IMG/VR virus record: IMGVR_UViG_3300028581_000020
Coordinates: 40,528 to 104,527 of that record
Reading direction: 5' to 3' (one strand)
DNA: 64,000 bases
Source of the DNA: a virus
Positions 26,501 to 33,363 of the stretch are shown here, piece after piece. Under the pieces are notes generated by a model. It was not told the DNA's origin, ran no database searches, and saw only the letters and a list, made by a program, of their open reading frames with translations. Each line of letters begins with the position of its first letter. The stretch's first letter is position 1. Both the position numbers and the translations under genes were made by a program.

Positions 26501-26539
26501 CTGATAAATCTGCTCGGTCGTCGTGTTAGAGATCGTCAT
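23510..26539 (-). CDS. tail fibre protein, T7 gp17-type N-terminus, 1009 aa (phage B)
   Basis: Residues 1-150 match the phage tail-attachment domain: TTTEQIYQGDGVTTSFAIPF, then GQYSISGGDPGSAVVTV, then TNERTLDRIVQQVQEVVGRM. A short collagen-like stretch (GIAGPPGPAGAVGPAGPA, about 169-186) follows. Three copies of a shaft module of about 48 residues, containing LQPADATNPG-STAAQ--AG-K-F, lie at about 189-236, 295-342 and 460-507. Further on is a module with AANRIRTGTG...RWQVVGGSG that also occurs in the A fibre at 59822-62671. The C-terminus is a beta-rich tip. The stop is 10 bp before the next fibre start; the start overlaps the ejection-protein stop (ATGA). Confidence 0.9.
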   Translation of the reverse strand: MTISNTTTEQIYQGDGVTTSFAIPFAFTANSQVQVILRDYTVPTAVTETTLTAPGQYSISGGDPGSAVVTVSTPTATQRVLVRRVTPVTQETDYISTGIFPPETNERTLDRIVQQVQEVVGRMRRALLFGSTSPDRDKAFPDLAINAGKVLSISDDGTGVQARDPSEYLGIAGPPGPAGAVGPAGPATVTLQGFGTAPNANGLTLSGAVLNMEPADATNPGGVSTLTQLIAGLKKFVTGVSIKETSTSWFSRFIFTSSVTQDADRDLTIDLKNAARSLTFSSDADIAGTNSGDVSLAAVGSSPSANGASLSGQVLTLQPADGSQPGLLTAIAQTIAGVKTFANNIIAQAYVMFSAADTITAFAGGGQASATQLAKQQNRVSVCATANDSVKLPAAVAGMQLYVQNSGAASCDVFPASGEAIDAGAADAAFALASGSKVFFFCMTSGTWRSFQGAGGSSLSLATFGSTPGTSGATLVADTLTIQPADATNPGSVSTAAQSFGGAKSFVAALRALATLQGSEQTDAAATGANATLATPTKTSLLVTDGSLTSIDMIPAPPNATFLVLINRTGASVNLNDDTGGTAANRIRTGTGAAIAMADGAAVILYYETASSRWQVVGGSGSGSGGGSGWTLDGNTVLAEKFFGTIDDFKIPFRVNNIEIARWYKNFRLTLGSTPTSDDPIGTAVTTEGRVNVMGDATGANSYGALALGNNRASPAASDIAGILQFFSLNNGTSPSASTRLVGYIRAILRGVGTTNGKGADLGFFVKPDASTTPVEMLTLTATSRMGVNKASPAETLHLDGTLAIDVDDSTATGTTDDVTSTGITVFRLAPATARTVGGISGGGSPRMLWVVNTSATADVTISHQGAGSTSANRIRCPQARDLVLKLNEGALLVYNTTDTRWDVVLSTGGAKTPDQSNFTGSSITPTNSPAQRFRYTGGSAQTFTITTSSMVDGAEIEILGTSNANYCDLAASSTVLLQGDWRGQAGSIIRLRWDAGLAAVVEIARNGI

Positions 26540-29500
26540 AGCGTAGGCTCCCCTTTTCGTTTCGCCCGTTGCTGGGTTTTAAGCATAGTTGATTCTTCGT
26601 CTTTTGAAATACCCATGATGGACCGAATTTGTGCACGCGCGTTTTCAACCACGTCACGGTCCACCGTTTGCCCAAGCGCGGTCGAGCGCGCAACTTGAGC
26701 ACCCAAGAATTGTTCCCGGATATCCGGGAATTCCAGGAGTAGTTGTTGTTTTGCAGCGGCGCGGTACATGCCCACCATTTCTGCAATGACGGTGCGTTTG
26801 TTTTCGTCGGTACGGTAGGCCTCCGGGATGCCGGGCTTCCCATCCAATTGCCGAGCGTAGTCGGATTTAATGAGCGCCCCAAGCATGTCCTTAAGGTTTG
26901 GAACCTTTTGGTCCCGTTCCTTAGGTGCTTTTTTGATCTCATCGATCGAGCCAAGGCCGTGCCCCGCCGCAAGCTCTACAAATCGATTGTACTGCTCACT
27001 GGTTAGGTTCACGGGGAAGCTGTCTTTGCCGTCCACGTAGGCGAACGAGATATTGCGGGGAGGCATGTCCACCATGAGGTGGCTCTGCCCGGCAAGGGGC
27101 TTCGGCTTGACGAGCGGACCCGATACTCCCAGGCGAACAAGCTCTTCCCGGATGGGATCGTCTTTTGCAGGGGAGTACTTGAACGGGTTCACCAGGGCGA
27201 TCGCGGAGAGGATCGCAGGGCCCGTTCCCTGCGGGTGTACAACCTCTTCACCGAAGAGGTTTAGCTGCGGCATGCCCACACCAAACGAAGCTTTCAGGGG
27301 CTTCACCACTGACTCCCAAGCGCCGTCCTGTGCCCCAAGCTTTGTGTCGATTTTCTTATCCCCAAAAGCTCTGTTTACTTGCTTGAACAGGTTGGGCGTA
27401 AGCGACGAGGCGAAGTTATCTGCCAGTTTTTTCCAAGCTGACGTGGGCGCACCGTCCCGAAGCAACTCGAGCACTTTTCCGAAATCGTCGGTGAGTACGT
27501 CGGGAACTGCCGCGGAGGCAATGTGCGCGGCCCCCGCAAGTGTGAGGTCTTCAAACCCCTGCATGTCCCCATCCGGGCTATCCCAGTAGGCTGCGAGCTC
27601 ATGTAGATCGGCGGCAATACCGAGCAGGGTCCCTACGCCTCCCAAGGCTTGGTAAGAGAAATACCCGTCCCCAACCTTGATAGAGTTAGGTTGCCAGCCA
27701 GTGTCCTCGAGCGCTTTGCGCGCCTGCCAGTTTGTGGGACCGGCGCCCGTGATGACGCCCTCAACGGCGAGTAGCCCACCAAGCCCCAGCATCGACGTGC
27801 CTACTGCTACCTTACCGAGCGCTACGTCCCGAGCGGTACCGCCGGAAGCCATCGCTTCCTTGAATCCGGGGGTGAGCATCGCAAGGCCAGGGAATCGCTG
27901 CAACACTTGATCCGTTTGGTTGATGTTGATTTTGGTAAACGGAACCAGCATGCGGAACATCGGGTTCTGCGAGATTCCGTCGTATAATTTTGTGAATATC
28001 TCCGGGGTGTAGTTCAGCGTGCGCTGCCCCGCCTCACGCGCGGCCATCATGTTGATGTGTGCCGGCGGGAACTGCGTCATCTCCTTCACCATTTTTGTGT
28101 AGGCATCGCCCGTAAGGCCCGCTGCCCGGGCGGTGCGAACGGCAAGAGCGTTGGTTTGCATGCGATAGATCGTAGCCTTAGATGCTACGTCGGCGGCGTT
28201 CAGCGCACGCCCAGGAATACGAATTCCAGAGCCGATGAAATCCATCGCGTCGGCCCAGACGCCATGCAGCCCGTTGGCGGCGCCAGTCAAAGTAGAGGGA
28301 CGCTCAAGCGCCATCAGCTTCGAGCCGCCCGCAGTTAGAAGGGGATCGCTCGTGCGCCACGCCTTGAAGTAAGCAATCCAACCTTCCTTGAGGCCCTGCC
28401 CAAGCGACAGCACCGTAGCGTTAGACTCGGCGAGTGAAACGGCCTCACTTTGCACCTTGTTTGCAAACGCCGTGTAGGTTGCGTCAATCTCTTCCGCTGG
28501 CATCCCACCGAAGAAAGACGAAAGTTCATCCACACTAAGACGTGTGGCAGGGTTACCTTTGCCGCCTACGATTGAGCGCATTTTCTGGACAGCCCAAGCC
28601 GCGTACTTCTCGGGGATTAATCCAATGGTGTTCACCAGGTTGTTGGCGACGTTTACGGTCTGCGTGAGCGGCCCGGAAAGTAAGCTCATAACCCGCAGCT
28701 CTTCGCCCATCGCTGCGAGGTGCCCAAGTCTCGAGCGATTACTCATCCAGGAGAAGTGCTTCACCTTCTCTGCGGGGGACATCCTAGACATCATGTCCAC
28801 GATTGTTGCCGCTTGCTTCTGAATCTGCTCCTTACCGCCAGCGACGGTAAGCACGTCCTTTGCAGCGAACATCTCTGCAACGGGGAACGCAGTCACATTC
28901 GACAAGTCCGCCGCACGCGTGGCAAGACCGGCTTCCTTTGTCCCGGCTTTAAACAACGCCATGGAATCAAGCGTGAGCATCTTCGATCTCTCGAAAGCAG
29001 CAATTACCTCATCGCTCGCATTCGGAGCAGCGGCAGCTATCGCTTTCTCAACACTGTCCTGCACGGCGTTAACAAAGAAAATTCCAGCACCTTTTACCTC
29101 AACGGCATTCCACCCTTGGCCAGGCACCTTAGTAGTAAGCCGGCTAACATCTTCGCCGAGGAGCTTGAACGCATCAGCAAGTACCGACTCATCGCTAACA
29201 ACTCCGCGAGCAATCGTCTCAAAGCCTTCCTTGTTCGCGGCTACAATATTTGAAACCACGCGGCGGAAGTCATCGACAGACCCCATCGTGGGCACGTTAT
29301 CTAGATTGAACCGCTTCGTGGCCTCGGTCGCCGGAGCCTGCAATTCTTCTAGGCTGAGCATACGCAAGTTCTGCGCTTGGCGCATTACCGTGGGCTGCTC
29401 AACTACCCGGGCTGCGTCGAGAACACCACGCCCTTCGGCCACTGCAGCGGAAACCGCAGATGCGTCTGCCGTGATTGTCTCCCCGCCCGAGTTTACAAGG

Positions 29501-30480
29501 GTGTGCCCTCGCGCGGTCGCTGCCGCATCCAGGGGAGCCTCAGTTGCACCTTCCTGGGCTGCCTTACTTGCAATGGCTTGCGCCTCGTCAACCGAAGGGG
29601 CAATTGCCTGCCCGGCCTTATCGACGGCAGTGTTTTCTGCAGTGACCTTTACTTCCGTCTTTGCCGCAGCTCCGGCGGCGCCCTCAGCAACTTCAGTGCC
29701 TACTTTGGAGACGCCTCGGAAGGATTTGTAGACCTTCATTGCGCCAACAAAAACTCCGGCAAGTGCGGCGTCGCCCACGATGCTCGTGACGAAGTTTTTG
29801 AAGCGGCCTTCGGCCTCGGTGTCAGTTTCCTTGGCTGCCCAGTAATCGACAATTCCGTTCTGGAACATCGGGAATCGCTGAACAAAGTTAGCGATATTCC
29901 CCTCGTGCGGGTCGGCCGTAAAATAAGAAGATACGCCTGCAGCGGCAGCGCTGGCCCCCACAGAAACAATCCCAGGTGCAGCCATAGCCGCAGCGCCTAC
30001 GCCTGTTCCAATCGCGGTCGCAAACTGGGTTACAAACTTCCCAGCTCCCCGGAATGCACGCTCTGTGTCGGTCGTAGACGGGGGAGCCAGGTCTTTGCCA
30101 AACGTGAACACACGATCGTCATCGATCAAATCTGTTTCTTTGATCCCGGTGGTCGTAAGCCAGTTATCGACCGAGTTGATGAGATCATGCCCGGCCTGTA
30201 CAGCACCACGTGCGACATCTACCGCACCTGCGGCAAACTGCTTCATCGGTTTCCCGCCGGACAATTCATCCGCGCGGGTAGCCACACCCGAGAGCTCATT
30301 TGCAGGGGGGGTTGCCTTTGGGGCGGGCCCCTCCTGCGGCTGCTGTTTTGCAAGCAGTTCGTCTGCCGGAGCTCCGAAAATATCTTTCTCGAGTTGAGAG
30401 ATTCGGTTGTCTTGTGACCCCGCAATTTCACGGTCTAGTGCGTAGCCGCGTTCCATCGGAGACAGATTTGTCGTATCCAT
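26536..30480 (-). CDS. large internal virion/ejection protein, gp16-like, 1314 aa (phage B)
   Basis: The start is ATG 30480, overlapping the previous stop by one base; an upstream in-frame start would overlap the neighbour needlessly. The protein has a long N-terminal disordered part (1-90), a Gly/Ala-rich amphipathic region (about 140-190: FATAIGTGVGAAAMAAPG), and then mostly long helices to the C-terminus. There are further hydrophobic Gly-rich patches near 930-960 (VAVGTSMLGLGGLLAVEGVI). This matches the largest podovirus ejectosome protein in size and order (after the gp14- and gp15-like genes, before the fibre). The N-terminal transglycosylase domain of T7 gp16 is not apparent. It is expected to cross the portal and line the periplasmic DNA channel. 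Confidence 0.75.
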   Translation of the reverse strand: MDTTNLSPMERGYALDREIAGSQDNRISQLEKDIFGAPADELLAKQQPQEGPAPKATPPANELSGVATRADELSGGKPMKQFAAGAVDVARGAVQAGHDLINSVDNWLTTTGIKETDLIDDDRVFTFGKDLAPPSTTDTERAFRGAGKFVTQFATAIGTGVGAAAMAAPGIVSVGASAAAAGVSSYFTADPHEGNIANFVQRFPMFQNGIVDYWAAKETDTEAEGRFKNFVTSIVGDAALAGVFVGAMKVYKSFRGVSKVGTEVAEGAAGAAAKTEVKVTAENTAVDKAGQAIAPSVDEAQAIASKAAQEGATEAPLDAAATARGHTLVNSGGETITADASAVSAAVAEGRGVLDAARVVEQPTVMRQAQNLRMLSLEELQAPATEATKRFNLDNVPTMGSVDDFRRVVSNIVAANKEGFETIARGVVSDESVLADAFKLLGEDVSRLTTKVPGQGWNAVEVKGAGIFFVNAVQDSVEKAIAAAAPNASDEVIAAFERSKMLTLDSMALFKAGTKEAGLATRAADLSNVTAFPVAEMFAAKDVLTVAGGKEQIQKQAATIVDMMSRMSPAEKVKHFSWMSNRSRLGHLAAMGEELRVMSLLSGPLTQTVNVANNLVNTIGLIPEKYAAWAVQKMRSIVGGKGNPATRLSVDELSSFFGGMPAEEIDATYTAFANKVQSEAVSLAESNATVLSLGQGLKEGWIAYFKAWRTSDPLLTAGGSKLMALERPSTLTGAANGLHGVWADAMDFIGSGIRIPGRALNAADVASKATIYRMQTNALAVRTARAAGLTGDAYTKMVKEMTQFPPAHINMMAAREAGQRTLNYTPEIFTKLYDGISQNPMFRMLVPFTKININQTDQVLQRFPGLAMLTPGFKEAMASGGTARDVALGKVAVGTSMLGLGGLLAVEGVITGAGPTNWQARKALEDTGWQPNSIKVGDGYFSYQALGGVGTLLGIAADLHELAAYWDSPDGDMQGFEDLTLAGAAHIASAAVPDVLTDDFGKVLELLRDGAPTSAWKKLADNFASSLTPNLFKQVNRAFGDKKIDTKLGAQDGAWESVVKPLKASFGVGMPQLNLFGEEVVHPQGTGPAILSAIALVNPFKYSPAKDDPIREELVRLGVSGPLVKPKPLAGQSHLMVDMPPRNISFAYVDGKDSFPVNLTSEQYNRFVELAAGHGLGSIDEIKKAPKERDQKVPNLKDMLGALIKSDYARQLDGKPGIPEAYRTDENKRTVIAEMVGMYRAAAKQQLLLEFPDIREQFLGAQVARSTALGQTVDRDVVENARAQIRSIMGISKDEESTMLKTQQRAKRKGEPTL

Positions 30481-32057
30481 TATTGTGCATCCTTCGCGTG
30501 TACTTCCAACGCCTGCTGCCAGTCTCCGTAAAGGCGCACGCGGCGCTCCCATTCAGAGGCGCCAAATTGACGGATGATTTCCTTCTTCTGCTGAAGCAAC
30601 GTGGATTTTACCGCATCCATGTTGTTTGCACGCATGGAATCCCGGCCGATACCGGGTAGGGGAGGAAGAGATTCCGGGGCTCCGATCATCTGTCGAAGCG
30701 CCTTGCGCGCCGCGGGCACGGGATCTACACCCTGCTCCATGTACTCGTTGCGTTTGTTGATGACTTCAGCTGCAAGGCGTTCCTTGTCGGCGTTGCCACC
30801 CATTTTAGTTGCAAAATCAAACTGACCACGAGATCCCGTAACGGTAGCGTTGATGATATCGTTAGATACCTGCACCTGGCGTTTGAACGCGGGGTCTGCC
30901 TGTTTTTCTTTCGACGCTGTTTTAGCTGCGCGCAACAACCGCTCGGTGGTCTCACGCGTAAGTGTACCATCATCGAAAGACTTCATAATGTCTTTTTGAA
31001 TTTTAGACCCCGACTCGCCTTTAAGAATTCGACTGGTGTAGTTCACGCTTGCGCGCGATTCCATCTCGCCAGAAACATCCTTGGCCTCGGCCTGCAGCCG
31101 GTTGTATCCCTCGGGGCTTATCAACCTTTGCTTGAGTAAATCTTGCGCTTGTTGCAGCATAACGTCACGCTGCGCAGGCGAGGTGGCGGCAGCGACACCC
31201 GCAAAAAGTGCGGAATCGTTATTTTGCACCACTTGCTCATAGGCTTCTTTGCGCTTCTTTTCAGCTTGCTCTTTTTCATCAAGCACGCGATTCGTGTATT
31301 GCAGCTTTGTCACGGCAATCTTCTCAGAGAGTTTGTTGATATGCGCGGCATCCTTAGCGTAAGGCGCAAGTTTTTGTAGGGCCGCTTCCGCTTCCGAGAA
31401 TTTCTTTTGCCCAATGAAACCGTTGACGGCGGTATCGACAAGCGACGCTTGATCATCAACTTTTATCTGCTCGCGCACAGGTGCGGTGTATAGCCCTGTG
31501 AGCTGATCAACTTCCTTATTGTTTTTTTCGATCTCCTCAATAGCGGCGTCGGGGGCGCTTAAAATCCGCGACGCCCGTGACGCGTAATTGGCCCTACGCG
31601 CGCGATCTAGTGCCTCGGGACCACGACGCGTAACATCAGCGTACACGTTGGCGGCGTAAGAGTTTTTAGCAGCGCCAAGTACATTCTTTGCTTCGGCAGC
31701 GATGTTGCCACCAAGTGCATCGATTTCCTTGGTGATCTCCTTTACTTCATCGTCGTATTTTTTCTGGTACAGCTCAAGCATGTCGGAGCCATCGTCTTTG
31801 GCTTCCTTACCGGCGGCAGCAAACGCTTTCTGTTTTGCCTCTGTACCTGCGTTTTCCACGCGCCCAAGGAAAATCTTTTTCTCCTCAGTGTCTTTGACCT
31901 TGAAGTAATCCTGCAGATTCGCCGCGGTCTTTACGAGATCGTTGCCAAACCCAGCAACAGCCTCACCCTGCGTGCGAGCGCCGCTCGTGCCTCCAATGGG
32001 GACAGGCGAGGATACTTGCAGGCGAGTGGCTTGGTCCTGTAGCGGGATACGCGGCAT
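30480..32057 (-). CDS. internal virion protein, gp15-like, 525 aa (phage B)
   Basis: Almost the whole protein is charged alpha helix with Ala/Lys/Glu repeats (about 60-500). It has an extended N-terminus (PRIPLQDQATRLQVSSPVP) and no membrane segment or enzymatic motif. The size and place between a short hydrophobic gp14-like protein and a very large ejection protein correspond to T7 gp15, which forms the hexameric periplasmic tube. Single-base overlaps with both neighbours (TAATG type) indicate coupled translation and fixed stoichiometry. Confidence 0.7.
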   Translation of the reverse strand: MPRIPLQDQATRLQVSSPVPIGGTSGARTQGEAVAGFGNDLVKTAANLQDYFKVKDTEEKKIFLGRVENAGTEAKQKAFAAAGKEAKDDGSDMLELYQKKYDDEVKEITKEIDALGGNIAAEAKNVLGAAKNSYAANVYADVTRRGPEALDRARRANYASRASRILSAPDAAIEEIEKNNKEVDQLTGLYTAPVREQIKVDDQASLVDTAVNGFIGQKKFSEAEAALQKLAPYAKDAAHINKLSEKIAVTKLQYTNRVLDEKEQAEKKRKEAYEQVVQNNDSALFAGVAAATSPAQRDVMLQQAQDLLKQRLISPEGYNRLQAEAKDVSGEMESRASVNYTSRILKGESGSKIQKDIMKSFDDGTLTRETTERLLRAAKTASKEKQADPAFKRQVQVSNDIINATVTGSRGQFDFATKMGGNADKERLAAEVINKRNEYMEQGVDPVPAARKALRQMIGAPESLPPLPGIGRDSMRANNMDAVKSTLLQQKKEIIRQFGASEWERRVRLYGDWQQALEVHAKDAQ

Positions 32058-32524
32058 TATTTGCTCCTAGCGAGGAAACCGCTCGCGGTCGAAAGCCCTT
32101 GGCCGATGACCGGGAGCACGTTCGCCTCAAAGCTCGAAAGCCGCTCAGCCTGCTCCATGGATGCGCCGGCTTTCAGGAAAGCCTCGCGCGCCTTGGCCTT
32201 GCCGTCGTCGATGATCGCGCGCTCCTCGCCCACCTGGCGAGCCTTCGCGTTCGCAAGCACAAGCATCGGCGAACCAGTCAGATCTACTCCCCCGCGCGCG
32301 AACGCCGAAACCTGCGCTCCGCGAAACTCTTCTGACTGATCGCGGTAGATGCTAAGCTCACGTTGAGTCGCGGCCTGTGCAAAACGAGCCTGCTCTTCCA
32401 GGAAGGAAGCGTTTGCGCGCTCAGCTTCCGCCTGCGCCTGGTTTGCCTTGATGTTGCCGTAGGCGCTCGTCGCGAGCCCAGCCGCGGCAATTGAGCCTAA
32501 AATGACCCCCGTACCTACAGGCAT
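32057..32524 (-). CDS. internal virion protein, gp14-like, 155 aa (phage B)
   Basis: Residues 1-25 are a hydrophobic Gly/Ala stretch (GTGVILGSIAAAGLATSAYG), followed by a Gln/Ala/Glu helix. Next is the motif FRGAQVSAFARGGVDLTGSPMLVLA (about 68-92), typical of short podovirus internal virion B proteins, and a Ala/Glu-rich helical end. It should insert in the outer membrane at the start of DNA ejection. The longer A counterpart is at 7702-8778. The gene is 3 bp from the upstream GNAT-like gene. Confidence 0.7.
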   Translation of the reverse strand: MPVGTGVILGSIAAAGLATSAYGNIKANQAQAEAERANASFLEEQARFAQAATQRELSIYRDQSEEFRGAQVSAFARGGVDLTGSPMLVLANAKARQVGEERAIIDDGKAKAREAFLKAGASMEQAERLSSFEANVLPVIGQGLSTASGFLARSK

Positions 32525-32527
32525 CCC

Positions 32528-32926
32528 CTACCCCACTTCCCGGATTAGAATAGTCGCATCCTCGACGCAGGTAAAGCCAAGCCGGCGCGCAAAATGCTTT
32601 GCAATCTCAGGCTTTGTGAAGTGCATAACTGCCTTCATGTTGCAGTCGCGGGCTGCCACCATGAGATGATCGATCAGGTAGCCCAGCGCCTTAAATCCCA
32701 TGATCCCAAGCGTCGGGTCCGTTGCCGTCCATTCGAGCACGCCCAGACTCGAATTCGTGAGGTACAAAAACCCCACTGCCGCGGGCTTCCCCTCGATCTC
32801 AACAATCATCCCCGTCGCCGGCAGGAACTCTTGGGGAGGCACACCCTTTGCATCCCAGCCGTGCCCAATAAACCACCCCGAGATCAGCTCGTAATCGCTC
32901 GGTTGGTACTTACGCCAGGAGAGCAT
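32528..32926 (-). CDS. GNAT-like protein 2 in virion cassette, 132 aa (phage B)
   Basis: The start ATG 32926 overlaps the stop of the upstream gene (ATGA). The sequence opens LSWRKYQPSDYELISGWFIGHGW, continues with LPATGMIVEIEGKPAAVGFLYLTNSSLGVLEW, and ends with HFTKPEIAKHFARRLGF. This is the same strand-helix order as GNAT enzymes and is clearly homologous to the A protein at 8780-9157 (shared LPATGMIV and GFLY). The acetyl-CoA signature is weak, so a purely structural or assembly role is possible. Such small GNAT-like genes lie between tail-tube and ejection genes in many podoviruses. Confidence 0.7.
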   Translation of the reverse strand: MLSWRKYQPSDYELISGWFIGHGWDAKGVPPQEFLPATGMIVEIEGKPAAVGFLYLTNSSLGVLEWTATDPTLGIMGFKALGYLIDHLMVAARDCNMKAVMHFTKPEIAKHFARRLGFTCVEDATILIREVG

Positions 32927-33363
32927 CAACGCACCCGCGCCATGATGTTGTAGTTGCGCCGGTCCTCGCCGAAAGCCTTCAAAAGCCCTTCCGATGCAAA
33001 CCCGAGAGTAGTCGCCCAACGGTAAGCCATCGCCTCGCCCTCGAGCACGTAGGCCTGTACGCGGTGAAGCGTGAGCGCCTGCTCGTAGTCCTGGATCACG
33101 CTCAGCACGCCCTTGGTGAACTGCACGGGGCAGGTGTAGATGTGCTTTGAGAAGATAGCCCAAACTTCAGCCACCCCCGCCCACAGGACCGTGCCGCCGA
33201 CTGCTCCCAGGCAGAGGTCGTCCTCGGTATAGAGCGTGTGCGCAAAGTTATGCGGATGATCCATGAAGTGCTCTTTGGTGTTGATCCCGTTCTCGCCAAA
33301 GAAAACGCTGGTAGGTTCCAGGCCGTCGAGATGCCGGGGGTCAAACTTTTTGCGCTTAATCAT
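32926..33363 (-). CDS. GNAT-like protein 1 in virion cassette, T7 gp13-type, 145 aa (phage B)
   Basis: The protein contains a beta strand region LCLGAVGGTVLWAGVAEVWAIFS and then ALTLHRVQAYVLEGEAMAYRWATTLGFASEGLLKAFG. The A-YRWA-TLGF-SEG-L segment is the typical end of an acetyltransferase fold (helix 4, strand 6), seen in the T7 gp13 family of virion assembly proteins. Its ATG overlaps the nozzle stop by 8 bp and its stop overlaps the second GNAT-like gene. Two adjacent GNAT-like genes suggest a pair acting together in ejectosome assembly (inference). Confidence 0.7.
   Translation of the reverse strand: MIKRKKFDPRHLDGLEPTSVFFGENGINTKEHFMDHPHNFAHTLYTEDDLCLGAVGGTVLWAGVAEVWAIFSKHIYTCPVQFTKGVLSVIQDYEQALTLHRVQAYVLEGEAMAYRWATTLGFASEGLLKAFGEDRRNYNIMARVR

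Noticed and set aside
29377-30417. 346-codon open frame on the plus strand inside the 1314-aa ejection protein gene
   Set aside because: Antisense shadow with Cys/Arg/Gly-rich composition and no domain; the opposite strand is clearly the gene.
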